This document shows, piece by piece, positions 17,831-27,666 of a stretch of DNA of 64,000 nt. A model generated the notes under the pieces. It did no database searches. It saw nothing but the letters and a program-made list of their open reading frames with translations, and was not told the origin of the DNA. Numbering within the stretch: position 1 is the first letter of the stretch; every line of letters begins with the position of its first letter. Source of the DNA: Paenibacillus guangzhouensis (lineage in GTDB: Bacteria > Bacillota > Bacilli > Paenibacillales > Paenibacillaceae); NCBI RefSeq assembly GCF_009363075.1, contig NZ_CP045293.1:1178001-1242000 (forward strand), in the 5' to 3' direction. Made by a program: the position numbers and the translations under genes.

Positions 17831-18403
17831 ATGAAAAAAGAAGTACCTGTCGGTGTATCAGCACGTCATATTCACTTATCCCAAGAACATATCGAGCAAT
17901 TGTTCGGTAAGGGCTATCAATTAACAGAATTCAAGCCATTGTCTCAACCAGGTCAGTTCGCAGCGAACGAGACGGTTGAAGTCGTTGGACCAAAAGGCTC
18001 CTTCGGCAAGGTCCGTATTCTAGGTCCTGCACGCAAAGCTACACAATTAGAAATTTCTCGTACGGATTCATTTGCGATTGGTATTAAAGCGCCTGTACGT
18101 GAATCTGGCGACACAGAAGGCACGCCTGGCATGATTATTAAAGGGCCAGCGGGCGAAGTGGAGACAAGCGATGGTGTCATCGTTGCAGCGCGTCACATTC
18201 ACTTCCATACTTCGGATGCTGAGAAATGGGGCATTCAAGATAAGCAGCAATTAAAAGTTCGTCTTGGTGGAGAGCGTGGACTTGTCCTTGAGCATGTCAT
18301 TGCACGTGTATCCGATCAATTTGCATTAGATATGCACATCGATACGGATGAAGCGAATGCAGCGGGTGCCAAAACTGGCGATTCTGCTGAAATTATTGAT
18401 TAA
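17831..18403 (+). CDS. PduL-type phosphate acyltransferase
   Basis: A 190-residue zinc-dependent phosphate propanoyl/acetyltransferase, which interconverts acyl-CoA and acyl phosphate. The paired metal-binding motifs of the two beta-barrel halves are present: SARHIHLS near the N-terminus and AARHIHFH near residue 120. There is no encapsulation peptide and no microcompartment gene nearby, so a housekeeping phosphotransacetylase role is more likely than propanediol use. The ATG at 17831, preceded by GAGGTGGAG, is preferred; an in-frame ATG at 17779 or an earlier start would add residues unlike the family. Confidence 0.88.
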   Translation: MKKEVPVGVSARHIHLSQEHIEQLFGKGYQLTEFKPLSQPGQFAANETVEVVGPKGSFGKVRILGPARKATQLEISRTDSFAIGIKAPVRESGDTEGTPGMIIKGPAGEVETSDGVIVAARHIHFHTSDAEKWGIQDKQQLKVRLGGERGLVLEHVIARVSDQFALDMHIDTDEANAAGAKTGDSAEIID

Positions 18404-18421
18404 TATAAATGAACATAGATG

Positions 18422-18450
18422 AAGAGAGTGCGTTGCACTCTCTTTTTTCA
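18422..18450 (+). terminator. Intrinsic terminator after the PduL-type gene
   Basis: AAGAGAGTGC pairs with GCACTCTCTT around GTT, followed by a T-run. Confidence 0.85.
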
Positions 18451-18541
18451 TGCATTGGAAATGGATAATTTTTCTTGGTGTTTTCTCATCTCATTTTCAT
18501 CTTTCTCTTTTACAATAACTTAACAGAAAGGATGGAATGAA

Positions 18542-19153
18542 ATGACGGAAATGATTGCTAATCTTGATTATCAAGTGTTTCAATGGTTAAATGATTTTGC
18601 AGGGAGAGATACTTTTCTAAATGAAGTTATGCGTTTTTTTGCTGAACGTGCAGAATATATTATGATTGCTGGCATTATTCTGTATTGGTTCACGCGTACC
18701 CGAGATAATCGGATGATGGCTATACAATCATTGATTGCAACGGCTGTCGGATTTGGGACGAGCGCGCTAATCGCTCACTTCTTCTACAGAGATCGACCAT
18801 TTGTGGACCATGTTGTCTATCAATTGGTCCCGCATGCCGCCAATGCGTCATTCCCAAGTGATCATGCAACAGCTGCGTTTGCGATAGCAATGACGTTCTA
18901 TATCGTTCGCAAGAGGGAAGGGAACGTGTGGCTTGTATTCGCAGCGCTAATCGCGATATCGCGTGTATGGACAGGCGTACATTATCCTATCGATATTCTG
19001 GCAGGAGCATGCTTAGGGATGGTCACAGCATGGGTGGTGCATCGGGTATGCCAGAACTGGACATTCGCCAACCGCGTATTACAAGCTTGCATAGAGATGT
19101 ACGAGAGAGTGGAGTGCAAGATTCTCCCGAAGAAGCAGACGCGTGAAATGTAA
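18542..19153 (+). CDS. PAP2-family membrane phosphatase, BcrC-like
   Basis: A 203-residue integral membrane phosphatase. The three PAP2 signature blocks are present: YRDRPF near residue 83, PSDHATA near 104 and SRVWTGVHYPIDILAG near 140, giving the catalytic histidines. Four or more hydrophobic helices surround them. The closest functional relatives are BcrC-type undecaprenyl-diphosphatases, which recycle the wall lipid carrier and give bacitracin tolerance; the first motif here has a His-Phe-Phe-Tyr rather than Lys lead, so the substrate is not certain. It precedes a two-component system by 27 bases and may share its transcript. Confidence 0.82.
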   Translation: MTEMIANLDYQVFQWLNDFAGRDTFLNEVMRFFAERAEYIMIAGIILYWFTRTRDNRMMAIQSLIATAVGFGTSALIAHFFYRDRPFVDHVVYQLVPHAANASFPSDHATAAFAIAMTFYIVRKREGNVWLVFAALIAISRVWTGVHYPIDILAGACLGMVTAWVVHRVCQNWTFANRVLQACIEMYERVECKILPKKQTREM

Positions 19154-19180
19154 TGAGTGAACAGGAGAGGAATGGATTCG

Positions 19181-19858
19181 ATGCGAAAGGTACTCGTGAT
19201 CGAAGATGAACGTCATTTGGCGCGTTTTATCGAGCTGGAGCTTAACCATGAGTCCTTCGACGTCCACATCAGCTACGATGGGAGAACAGGATTAGAGGAA
19301 GCGCTAAGCAAGGAATGGGACGTTATTTTACTCGATGTCATGCTTCCAGGGCTGAATGGGATGGAGGTGTGCCGTCAAATACGGCAGGTGAAATCTACAC
19401 CTATTATCATGATTACGGCAAGAGACGGCGTTACAGATCGCGTAAGCGGTCTAGATCTTGGTGCGGATGATTATATTCCCAAACCGTTCGCAATTGAAGA
19501 ATTACTAGCGAGGATTCGTTCTCTTCTAAGACGAGTTGAAGATCACAGAGGAGCTTCAAGTTCGATTCTGACGTTTCATAATCTGCAGGTGGATTTAGAC
19601 GGGCGTGAAGTTCAGATCGATGGAAGACTCCTAGAACTAACCAAGCGAGAATATGATTTGTTGGTCATTTTCATGCAAAATATTAACCGCGTACTGACGC
19701 GCGAAGTGCTGCTCGATTCGGTCTGGGGCTATGATACGGAAGTGGAGACGAATGTGGTTGATGTCTATGTGCGCTACTTGCGCTTGAAATTAAAAAGTCT
19801 GGGTGAAGAAAATGTCATTCATACGGTCCGCGGCAGTGGATATGTGATGCGTGCATGA
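19181..19858 (+). CDS. OmpR-family response regulator
   Basis: A 225-residue response regulator with an N-terminal receiver domain (phosphoacceptor Asp52 in ILLDVMLPG, Lys101 in YIPKPFA) and a C-terminal winged-helix DNA-binding domain (LTKREYDLLVIFMQN and the final VRGSGYVMRA). The ATG at 19181 is preferred, since AGGAGAGG ends 10 bases upstream; an in-frame GTG at 19157 and an ATG at 19172 sit before or too near that site. Its TGA overlaps the kinase ATG by 4 bases. By overall pattern it resembles ArlR/YkoG. The targets are unknown; the PAP2 gene just upstream is one candidate. Confidence 0.9.
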   Translation: MRKVLVIEDERHLARFIELELNHESFDVHISYDGRTGLEEALSKEWDVILLDVMLPGLNGMEVCRQIRQVKSTPIIMITARDGVTDRVSGLDLGADDYIPKPFAIEELLARIRSLLRRVEDHRGASSSILTFHNLQVDLDGREVQIDGRLLELTKREYDLLVIFMQNINRVLTREVLLDSVWGYDTEVETNVVDVYVRYLRLKLKSLGEENVIHTVRGSGYVMRA

Positions 19859-21258
19859 GAGAGTGGAGACAGTATCTATCCCGATTGCCACTGCGATGGA
19901 AGCTAACGATTTGGTCGGCGGTTGTATTATTTAGCTTGTTCATCATCTATGCTGGGGTCCATTATTTTGTCATGAATCAATGGCTTGTTCGGCAATCGGA
20001 GCAGAGCATCCGCAAAGATATGAGTCAACTTCGGATGTATCTGGAGGAGAAGCGGGTATCGACGCCGGCTGATTTTCTCGACAGTCGCCGATTTATGGAG
20101 CAATTAAGCGAGACAGATCAGCTTATTCGTATTGTAAATGAGCAGGGCAAATCCATTGTTGTCGTATCTGATGGCGTGAATGAGAATTGGATCATTCCTC
20201 AGATGGTCGAAGCAACGGAACTTAAATATGTCACGCAAGGCGATGATCATTTCATCATCTTACGCAGTCCCTATATCACGAGTCAATTTCGTGGCACGAT
20301 CGAAATTATTAATAGCCTGGAAGCCTTCGATGAGCTAGGCCGGCAAATTATGATTACCGCGTTTATTGGGGTGATCGTCGCCATTCTGATGAGCGTGCTA
20401 GGTGGCTGGATCCTCTCCCGTCAATTGTTGAAGCCCGTACAATCCATGGCGAAGACGATGCGGAGAATCAAGCGGAATGGGATGCAGGAACGAGTCGCAA
20501 CGACGGAGTCGAAGGATGAAATATCAGACTTGTCCATGATGTTCAACGCGATGATGGATGATCTCGAAGCTTCTTTCTTGCAGCAGAAACAATTCGTCGA
20601 GGATGCTTCTCATGAATTGAAGACACCGATTGCCATTCTGGAAGGGCATCTCTCTCTCTTAAATCGTTGGGGCAAGTCGGATCCCGATATTTTGAATGAA
20701 TCGCTGCAGGTCTCGCTGCAAGAAGTTGTACGTCTGAAGGGGATCGTACAGGAATTGATTGACCTGACTCGCGCCGATGCGATGAAGCTTCATACGGTGG
20801 AACCGATTGAGGTCATGGAGCATATCCAGAATATCGTTCATCGCGTCTCCGTGATCCATCATGATTTCCGCTTTGTTCAGAATCTGGAGAAACTACATGA
20901 CATTGAAATTGAAATCGCTCCATTTCACTTTGAGCAGATTCTGTTGATTCTATTGGATAATGCCATGAAATACTCGGAACAGTTCAAGGAGATTCACATC
21001 ATTGGAGAAATTCAATACAATTGGGCCAAAATCCAAGTCATCGATCAGGGGATCGGGATTCCAGCAGAGGACATTCCTCATGTCTTCGACCGCTTCTATC
21101 GGGTTGACAAAGCAAGGTCAAGAGAGAGCGGCGGTGTAGGTCTGGGTCTATCGATTGCGCGTCGCCTCGTTGATGCATACCATGGGGAAATAACGATAGA
21201 ACCTGGTGGAGAGCGGGGCATATGCGTAACATTGCAATTCCCAATCTTGACCAAATGA
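19855..21258 (+). CDS. Sensor histidine kinase, ArlS-like
   Basis: A 467-residue membrane kinase partnered with the preceding regulator. TM1 is at about residues 14-36 and TM2 near 162-185, flanking an extracytoplasmic sensor of about 125 residues; a HAMP domain follows, then the H-box DASHELKTP with His253, the N-box LLDNAMKYS and the G-boxes DQGIGIP and GGVGLGLS. All catalytic motifs are intact. The layout and the ILEGHLSLLNRWG sequence after the H-box are typical of the ArlS/YkoH group. The signal sensed cannot be inferred. A strong terminator follows the gene. Confidence 0.9.
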   Translation: MREWRQYLSRLPLRWKLTIWSAVVLFSLFIIYAGVHYFVMNQWLVRQSEQSIRKDMSQLRMYLEEKRVSTPADFLDSRRFMEQLSETDQLIRIVNEQGKSIVVVSDGVNENWIIPQMVEATELKYVTQGDDHFIILRSPYITSQFRGTIEIINSLEAFDELGRQIMITAFIGVIVAILMSVLGGWILSRQLLKPVQSMAKTMRRIKRNGMQERVATTESKDEISDLSMMFNAMMDDLEASFLQQKQFVEDASHELKTPIAILEGHLSLLNRWGKSDPDILNESLQVSLQEVVRLKGIVQELIDLTRADAMKLHTVEPIEVMEHIQNIVHRVSVIHHDFRFVQNLEKLHDIEIEIAPFHFEQILLILLDNAMKYSEQFKEIHIIGEIQYNWAKIQVIDQGIGIPAEDIPHVFDRFYRVDKARSRESGGVGLGLSIARRLVDAYHGEITIEPGGERGICVTLQFPILTK

Positions 21259-21300
21259 TAGCGGATGTTCCCGGAAGACAATCGCATGACCATCTATCTC

Positions 21301-21335
21301 ATCACCTGTATCGATCGCGATGCAGGTGATTTTTC
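21301..21335 (+). terminator. Intrinsic terminator after the two-component operon
   Basis: A 13-bp stem (21301-21313 with 21318-21330, one wobble) encloses a 4-base loop, followed by TTTTCT. Confidence 0.83.
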
Positions 21336-21414
21336 TATCCTTGCATGATATAATTAAAAATTGGATTCATGAGATGACAATGATGATTTCTGTATAGAGG
21401 GAAGTGGATCAATT

Positions 21415-22971
21415 TTGACTGAGCAGAATAACAAATCCAAAGACTATGCGAAATATTTTGACTTTACAACAGCCAAAGTGGTTAAACAAGAAGAAGGAAA
21501 AACGACGTACCGCATCAACGGCCGTGAAATATCCGTCAATTCTGCACCGAATCATCGTGAAGAGAAACAAAGAGGGAAAGAGGATATTCAAGTTCACTAT
21601 GATGCAGGCATTCCAGATGAACTGAAAACCCTCGGCAAAGGAAAACATTATATTATTTATACATTCGGCTGCCAGATGAACGAACATGACACAGAGACGA
21701 TGAAAGGTATGCTGGAAGAAATGGGCTACCAGAGCACCGAAGATCGCAAGCTCGCCGATATTATTCTCCTGAATACCTGTGCCATTCGCGAGAATGCTGA
21801 AGATAAAGTATTCGGTGAATTAGGCCATCTGAAGCACCTGAAGACCGAGAGACCGGGATTGCTGCTCGGTGTATGCGGTTGCATGTCGCAGGAGGAATCT
21901 GTCGTTCATCGCATTATGGCGAAGCATGGCTTCGTTGATATGATTTTCGGAACCCATAACATTCATCGCTTGCCTTACTTGATTCAGGATGCGCTCTTTA
22001 GTAAGGAAATGGTCGTTGAGGTATGGTCCAAAGAAGGCGACATCATCGAGAACTTGCCGAAGAAGCGCGAAGGCATGCGTGCATGGGTGAACATTATGTA
22101 TGGGTGCGATAAATTCTGTACATATTGTATCGTACCGTTTACGCGCGGAAAGGAACGTAGCCGCCGTCCTGAGGACGTGATCGCAGAAGTGCGGGATCTG
22201 GCCAGACAAGGTTTTAAAGAGATTACGCTGCTCGGTCAGAATGTTAACGCCTATGGCAAAGATTTTACAGATATGACGTATACCTTCGCCAACTTGATGG
22301 ATGATATGAACAAAATCGATATTCCACGCATTCGGTTCATGACGTCCCATCCGCGTGACTTTGATGATCATTTGATTGAGGTGTTAGCGAAACGCGGCAA
22401 CTTGGTAGAGCATATCCACCTTCCTGTTCAATCAGGAAGTACGCAAATGCTTAAAATCATGAGTCGCAAATATACGAGAGAACAGTACTTGGAGTTGGTT
22501 CGTAAAATCAAGCAAGCAATTCCGGATGTCGTGCTCACGACGGATATTATCGTCGGGTTCCCAGGGGAGACGGACGAGCAGTTCGAAGACACGTTATCTC
22601 TTGTGCAAGAAGTGGGTTATGACTCAGCCTATACCTTCATCTATTCTCCGCGCGTAGGAACGCCAGCGGCCTCAATGGATGATAATGTGCCGATGGACGT
22701 GAAGAAGGAGCGCTTGCAGCGCTTGAATGACTCGATTAAGCAGTCGAGCCGTCAAATTCATGACCAGATGGTGGGTCAGGTTGTTGAGGTGTTAGTCGAG
22801 GGCGAGAGCAAGAACAACGCTAACATGTTATCGGGACGTACACGTACGAATAAGTTGATTCATTTTGAAGGGCCTAGAGAGCTCATCGAGACCTTTGTAC
22901 ATGTAAAAGTTACCGATTCGTTCACATGGTTTATGAAAGGAGAACTTGTCACCGAGCAAGTCCCTATGTAA
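21415..22971 (+). CDS. miaB: tRNA-2-methylthio-N6-dimethylallyladenosine synthase MiaB
   Basis: A 518-residue radical-SAM methylthiotransferase that adds the 2-methylthio group to i6A37 of tRNA. The N-terminal domain has three cysteines ([30 protein letters not shown]); the radical-SAM motif is Cys231-x3-Cys235-x2-Cys238; a TRAM domain is at the end. The first 75 residues are a long charged extension also found in Bacillus MiaB. It starts with TTG at 21415, with AGAGGGAAGTGG upstream. ricA follows after 46 bases; in B. subtilis the Ric complex and MiaB are functionally tied. Confidence 0.94.
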   Translation: MTEQNNKSKDYAKYFDFTTAKVVKQEEGKTTYRINGREISVNSAPNHREEKQRGKEDIQVHYDAGIPDELKTLGKGKHYIIYTFGCQMNEHDTETMKGMLEEMGYQSTEDRKLADIILLNTCAIRENAEDKVFGELGHLKHLKTERPGLLLGVCGCMSQEESVVHRIMAKHGFVDMIFGTHNIHRLPYLIQDALFSKEMVVEVWSKEGDIIENLPKKREGMRAWVNIMYGCDKFCTYCIVPFTRGKERSRRPEDVIAEVRDLARQGFKEITLLGQNVNAYGKDFTDMTYTFANLMDDMNKIDIPRIRFMTSHPRDFDDHLIEVLAKRGNLVEHIHLPVQSGSTQMLKIMSRKYTREQYLELVRKIKQAIPDVVLTTDIIVGFPGETDEQFEDTLSLVQEVGYDSAYTFIYSPRVGTPAASMDDNVPMDVKKERLQRLNDSIKQSSRQIHDQMVGQVVEVLVEGESKNNANMLSGRTRTNKLIHFEGPRELIETFVHVKVTDSFTWFMKGELVTEQVPM

Positions 22972-23017
22972 AATAGTCTCATGTCCAGATTTATTGGCAA
23001 AGAATGGAGAGATAACG

Positions 23018-23476
23018 ATGAGCCATGATCATCATGATCATTCGCATGAAGAGAATCAGATTCCTAAATTTGAAGTACGAGATCTCATCGTACGTGAAGA
23101 TATTATGTCCAAAGCGAAAGAACTTGCAGACTTGATCTACACCTCCGAAGAAGTGAAGATGTATCAACAAGCGGAGAAGACGATTAACACGAATGAACGT
23201 ATTCAAACGTTGATCGCATCCATGAAGAAGAAACAGAAAGAAATCGTAGCATTCGAGAGATTTCAGAATGCATCCATGGTCAGCAAGATTGAGCAAGAAA
23301 TCGATGATCTTCAAGAAGAGCTCGATAACATTCCTATCGTGTCCGAGTTTCAGCAGAGTCAGAGTGATCTGAACTATTTGCTGCAGATGATCATGACTGC
23401 GATCCGTGACACGGTATCGGAGAAGCTGATTGTTGAAGAAGGCAAAGATGTACCCGCATCCAAATGCGGTGAATAA
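23018..23476 (+). CDS. ricA: RicA (YmcA), YlbF-family regulator of RNA processing
   Basis: A 152-residue mostly helical protein of the YlbF/YmcA family. With YlbF (RicF) and YaaT (RicT), RicA forms an iron-sulfur complex that in B. subtilis stimulates RNase Y-dependent mRNA maturation and affects competence, biofilm and sporulation. The N-terminus is histidine-rich (HDHHDHSHEE) and the penultimate region holds the single cysteine (SKCGE), where RicA proteins carry a cluster ligand. The ATG at 23018 follows ATGGAGAG; an upstream in-frame ATG at 22946 lies inside miaB and is rejected. It sits directly after miaB, as in Bacillus. Confidence 0.9.
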   Translation: MSHDHHDHSHEENQIPKFEVRDLIVREDIMSKAKELADLIYTSEEVKMYQQAEKTINTNERIQTLIASMKKKQKEIVAFERFQNASMVSKIEQEIDDLQEELDNIPIVSEFQQSQSDLNYLLQMIMTAIRDTVSEKLIVEEGKDVPASKCGE

Positions 23477-23481
23477 TAGCG

Positions 23482-23527
23482 AAGAGCTGCTTCCTACGCT
23501 TCCATGCGTATGTGCAGCTCTTTTTTA
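23482..23527 (+). terminator. Intrinsic terminator after ricA
   Basis: AAGAGCTGC (23482-23490) pairs with GCAGCTCTT (23514-23522); the 23-base interval has its own inner TACGC/GCGTA stem. A T-run follows. The A/T flanks may also stop the converging quinone oxidoreductase gene. Confidence 0.78.
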
Positions 23528-23543
23528 TGTAGGGCATCCATAA

Positions 23544-24518
23544 TTATGGGATTAAGAGAATCTTCCCCGTTGTCTGACGGCTTTCCATTCGTTGGTGTGC
23601 GAGAGGAGCTTCTTCAAGTGAATACCGTTCTCCAATTTGAATCTTCAATTGTCCGTTCTCGAATAGCCGGAAGACTTGTGCTGCCGTTTCTTGCAGCAGT
23701 TCGGGGCGTTCCTTTCTTGTGGTTCCGAAGCTGAATCCAAGCACGGACCGGCAGCTGGCATGAAGATTTCCGGTATCGACAGTACTGTATTGACCACTCG
23801 CGTTCCCGCAGATGACAAGACGTCCATAGAGAGCGAGACAAGCAGCACTCTTCGCTGTAACGTCGCCCCCAATCGAATCGATGACGATATCTACCCCTCT
23901 GCTATTGGTCAACGAGTTCACCTGTTCAGCAAAGTCAGGGTCATCGTGTAAAATAACGTCATTCGCACCGGCTTGAATAGCAGCTGGAATTTTCTCGGGA
24001 TGACCGACTGTGCCGATAATCCGCCCCGCACCTAACGCTTTTGCAATTTGAATAACGGTTGTTCCTACGCCGCCTGTGGCTGCATGAACGAGAACAGATT
24101 CACCGCCCTGCAGTCGCGCCACGTGAGCAAGGAGCTGATACGCTAAAAAGGATACGATGCCAAAGGCTCCCGCTGTCTCTAGCGTCATTCTATCTGGAAT
24201 CGCGAATACTAATTTCTCATCCGCCACGACAAATTCCGCGTAAGAGCCGTCATGTGGAAATGCGATGACACGCTGCCCGATATGGAACCCATGAACATCT
24301 TCCCCGATTTGTTCCACAATGCCCGCTGCCTCAAGACCAAGCAGGCGAGGGAGTTTTCCTTGATTTTTCTTGCCGTTTCTTGCTTTGATATCTGCAAAAT
24401 TGACACATGTTGCGGATACACGGATGAGTAGTTGATTCGCCCGAATTGACGGTACTTCCACATCGACATATTTCATATGCTCAGTGGATCCGAATTGCTC
24501 GAGTAATACGGCTTTCAT
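23544..24518 (-). CDS. Zinc-type alcohol dehydrogenase/quinone oxidoreductase (QOR family)
   Basis: A 324-residue NAD(P)H-dependent oxidoreductase of the medium-chain QOR group. The N-terminal GroES-like domain has PRLLGLEAAGIVEQIG; the Rossmann motif is VHAATGGVGTTVIQIAKALG near residue 145; TTGKILLIP closes the protein, as in QOR. The structural and catalytic zinc cysteines of alcohol dehydrogenases are missing, so a zinc-free quinone or enone reductase is expected. It is the only gene on the minus strand in this part and stands alone between two + strand units. The substrate is unknown. Confidence 0.87.
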   Translation of the reverse strand: MKAVLLEQFGSTEHMKYVDVEVPSIRANQLLIRVSATCVNFADIKARNGKKNQGKLPRLLGLEAAGIVEQIGEDVHGFHIGQRVIAFPHDGSYAEFVVADEKLVFAIPDRMTLETAGAFGIVSFLAYQLLAHVARLQGGESVLVHAATGGVGTTVIQIAKALGAGRIIGTVGHPEKIPAAIQAGANDVILHDDPDFAEQVNSLTNSRGVDIVIDSIGGDVTAKSAACLALYGRLVICGNASGQYSTVDTGNLHASCRSVLGFSFGTTRKERPELLQETAAQVFRLFENGQLKIQIGERYSLEEAPLAHQRMESRQTTGKILLIP

Positions 24519-24715
24519 GAAATTCTCCCCTTTATAAGTTTCATTATATGCAACACAGTTTCATTAGTTTCTATTTTACAATGATTTGTGCCAATAATAA
24601 ATCGTTATTTTACAAGAAATTGCATCTACAAAATCTTAATAATCCATTGACATGATGTTAACAATCGTTGCCTATAGTTAAGTGGCTAACATATTGAAGT
24701 TATGGAGGATACACG

Positions 24716-25774
24716 ATGCAACCTTATTTACAACTCGCACAAATCCATAAAAAATTTGGATCATTTACTTCGCTGAAAGGCATTGATTTGCATATTAATA
24801 GTCATGAATTTGTATGTCTGCTTGGACCTAGCGGATGCGGTAAGACGACGCTGCTGCGGATTATTGCAGGGCTCGAGACTGCGACGAGAGGGTCCATTAC
24901 ACTCGCAGGAAAAGATATTACCCGGATGCCGGCAGGACAGCGCAATTTTGCGATGATGTTCCAATCCTATGCGCTGTTCCCGAACCTAACCGCTTATGAG
25001 AATATCGCTTATGGCTTGTACACGAAGAAGTTATCACGGGCAGAAGTTAAGAAGCGGGTAGAGGAAGTTCTTGACCTCGTGAATCTAACTGCGCTCGCGG
25101 GTCATTATCCGGGACAATGCTCCGGCGGTCAACAGCAGCGGATTGCACTTGCACGTGCGCTTGCAATGGCTCCGGATGTGCTGCTGCTGGATGAACCGTT
25201 ATCAGCACTCGATGCGAAGGTGCGCGATAAGCTCCGTCGGGAGATCCGTAATCTGCACGAGAAATGCGGCATGACAACGATCATGGTTACACACGATCAA
25301 GAAGAAGCGCTCACGATGGCAGACAAGATTGTAGTCATGAACAATGCGGAGATTGTGCAGATCGGAACGCCGCAGGAAGTATACGAGCGGCCGAATAGTC
25401 CGTTTGTTGCTGATTTTATCGGTGCAATCAACTTCATGGGGGATGATTTGAAACGCGATCTTCACTCGCAAGATCAACAATCCTCAGCGATACGTCCGGA
25501 ACATATTCACCTTGGTGCATTCGCGCACGATGAAGGCGGAGACATGCAATATGGCAAAATTCATAATATCGAATTTCGTGGATCGTTCTACCGTGTCACG
25601 TTGCAATGGATGGATGATCAAAGACATGCTAACCCACGCTTTGTGATGATCGATATCTCTACAGAACAGTCTAAGGGTCTTCAATTAACCAAAGAGCAGA
25701 TTATTCCTTTTAGTCTTCCAAAAGAGCGCATCATAACGTTCCAGCCTGAGAGCCCGTTATTGGCGCATGTGTAG
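24716..25774 (+). CDS. ABC importer ATPase, PhnT-like (2-aminoethylphosphonate or Fe3+ type)
   Basis: A 352-residue ATP-binding subunit. Walker A GPSGCGKT is at residues 37-44, the signature is CSGGQQQR, the Walker B VLLLDEPLSALDAKVR, and a regulatory TOBE-like domain covers about 250-345. Phrases such as GEFVCLLGPSGCGK-like and PFVADFIGAINFM are typical of the putative 2-aminoethylphosphonate (PhnT2) subgroup, which is close to the Fe3+ (FbpC) group. The permease begins 11 bases later. A TTGACA hexamer lies at 24647-24652 with TATAGT 20 bases on, a poor promoter spacing. No binding-protein gene is present here. Confidence 0.82.
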   Translation: MQPYLQLAQIHKKFGSFTSLKGIDLHINSHEFVCLLGPSGCGKTTLLRIIAGLETATRGSITLAGKDITRMPAGQRNFAMMFQSYALFPNLTAYENIAYGLYTKKLSRAEVKKRVEEVLDLVNLTALAGHYPGQCSGGQQQRIALARALAMAPDVLLLDEPLSALDAKVRDKLRREIRNLHEKCGMTTIMVTHDQEEALTMADKIVVMNNAEIVQIGTPQEVYERPNSPFVADFIGAINFMGDDLKRDLHSQDQQSSAIRPEHIHLGAFAHDEGGDMQYGKIHNIEFRGSFYRVTLQWMDDQRHANPRFVMIDISTEQSKGLQLTKEQIIPFSLPKERIITFQPESPLLAHV

Positions 25775-25785
25775 GAGGATTCAAC

Positions 25786-27504
25786 GTGAAGTGGAATGAG
25801 AATTTACAACGACTGTTATTACTTCTAATCGCGATTATACTTGGATGTAGTATTCTGCTTCCGCTAGGCAGTTTATTTGAGAAAGCTTTTATGAACGAGC
25901 AAGGGCAATGGATTGGTGTCTCGAACCTGCTCAATTATATGAAATCTCCCGCACTGCTTGAATCGCTTGGGCATACGATGTATGTCTCTATCATCAGTAC
26001 TGTGATTTCGGTTGGGCTGGCGTTTATTTATGCGTATGGCATTGTGCGTACACCGATGAGGGGGAAGACATTTTTCCGGTATGCTGCGATGCTGCCGTTA
26101 TTTGCCCCTTCGATGTTCTTCGGACTCGCGCTCACCTTTATGTTCGGGAATCAAGGGTTTATCACAACAGGATTTTTCGGGCATTTGCCTTTTGGCATCG
26201 ATATTCATCTCTATGGATCGGTCGGAATCATCATCTCGGAAGTGGTATATACGTTCCCACAAACCTTTTTGATTCTTGTCGTTGCCTTATCGATGTCAGA
26301 TTATCGTCTATATGAAGCGGCGGAAATGCTCGGCGCGAACCCAATGCGTAAGTTCTGGACGGTCACGTTGCCGGGAACGAAGTACGGACTCATCAGTGCC
26401 TTTTTCGTGTGCTTCACACTTGCCTTTACCGATTTCGGCGCACCGAAGATTGTAGGCGGACAATATAATGTGCTTGCGACGGATATGTACAAGTATGTCA
26501 TTGGTCAACAGAACATGACCATGGGTGCGACGGTCGGACTTGTCCTCATCGTGCCGGCATGTTTAGCGTTTATTGTCGATCGGTACTTAGATCGTAAGCA
26601 GAAGAATGCAGTTAGCGCGAAGTCCGTTCCTTATCGGTTGGAGTCTCGTGTATGGAGAGATCGGTTCTACACTATTTATTGCGCGGTCATCTCAGGCGCG
26701 ATACTTGTCTTATTGCTTACAGTAATATTTGGCGCTTTTGCGAAGCTCTGGCCTTATAACCTATCGCTCACATTAGACCATTTTGATTTTACGAAAGTTG
26801 CAGGAGGAACCGGGTTGGAACCATTCTGGAACAGTATCAAAGTGGCGATTTTGACAGCGGTAATCGGAACATTTGTTACGTATATCACGGCTTATGCGGT
26901 AGAGAAAATTAATCACTGGAAATTTGTCCGTCAGATCAGTTATTTTCTCGCGATACTTCCATTAGCCCTTCCAGGGTTAGTGTTGGGTCTTGCATACATC
27001 TTCTTCTTTAATGACCGAGCGAACCCATTGCACGGCATGTATGGGACCATCTGGATTCTTGTGCTCGTCAACATTGTCCATTTCTTCTCCGTTTCCTTTA
27101 TTACGGCGACAACAGCGCTCAAGAAACTGGATTCCGAGTTTGAGAAGGCATCGGATTCGATGGGTGTTCCATTCTATCGCACCTTATTCCGGGTCACGAT
27201 TCCAATTACGCTGCCAGCCATGATGGAAATGGGCATTTATTTCTTTATCAACTCCATGGTGACGATTTCGGCTGTTGTCTTCCTGTATGCGCCGGATCTC
27301 AAGCTAGCTTCTGTGATGATTGTCAATATGGATGATGCGGGCGATATTGCTCCAGCCTCTGCCATGTCCATTTTGCTCGTCGCAACAAGTGTACTCGTCC
27401 GCATTCTCTATGAATGGGCAACATCAGCGATGCGCAAGCGTGCTGCGAAGTGGCAATCCAGAACGAATGATAAGCAAGATCTTGGTGCAATGAAGCTTCA
27501 ATAA
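25786..27504 (+). CDS. ABC importer permease, two fused domains (PhnU/FbpB-like)
   Basis: A 572-residue membrane protein with about twelve hydrophobic helices in two homologous halves, each with an EAA coupling loop (EAAEMLGANPMRKFW near residue 180 and EKASDSMGVPFYRTLF near 455). One chain therefore makes the whole channel for the preceding ATPase. This fused arrangement is typical of ferric-iron and putative 2-aminoethylphosphonate importers. GTG at 25786 follows TAGGAGGA. The absence of phnW, phnX or a substrate-binding protein nearby leaves the transported compound open. Confidence 0.85.
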   Translation: MKWNENLQRLLLLLIAIILGCSILLPLGSLFEKAFMNEQGQWIGVSNLLNYMKSPALLESLGHTMYVSIISTVISVGLAFIYAYGIVRTPMRGKTFFRYAAMLPLFAPSMFFGLALTFMFGNQGFITTGFFGHLPFGIDIHLYGSVGIIISEVVYTFPQTFLILVVALSMSDYRLYEAAEMLGANPMRKFWTVTLPGTKYGLISAFFVCFTLAFTDFGAPKIVGGQYNVLATDMYKYVIGQQNMTMGATVGLVLIVPACLAFIVDRYLDRKQKNAVSAKSVPYRLESRVWRDRFYTIYCAVISGAILVLLLTVIFGAFAKLWPYNLSLTLDHFDFTKVAGGTGLEPFWNSIKVAILTAVIGTFVTYITAYAVEKINHWKFVRQISYFLAILPLALPGLVLGLAYIFFFNDRANPLHGMYGTIWILVLVNIVHFFSVSFITATTALKKLDSEFEKASDSMGVPFYRTLFRVTIPITLPAMMEMGIYFFINSMVTISAVVFLYAPDLKLASVMIVNMDDAGDIAPASAMSILLVATSVLVRILYEWATSAMRKRAAKWQSRTNDKQDLGAMKLQ

Positions 27505-27528
27505 CAACAAGGATTCATTTTTGAGAAA

Positions 27529-27566
27529 AGGCATTCAGACCGAAAGGGGTTTGAATGTCTTTTTTG
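27529..27566 (+). terminator. Intrinsic terminator after the ABC importer
   Basis: A 13-bp stem (27529-27541 with 27548-27560, two wobbles) encloses GAAAGG and ends in a T-run. Confidence 0.82.
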
Positions 27567-27666
27567 CGTTTATTAGCAAATTTCTCTAAGTATCTTTTGT
27601 GAATCATGATATTTTGCCATGCAGCGACGTATATATTGAAGAATGACAGAAGGGAGTGGACAGGAG

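Noticed and set aside
22946-23017. Longer N-terminus for RicA from ATG 22946
   Set aside because: These codons lie inside the end of miaB, lack a ribosome binding site and encode residues unlike the family; ATG 23018 has both signal and homology.
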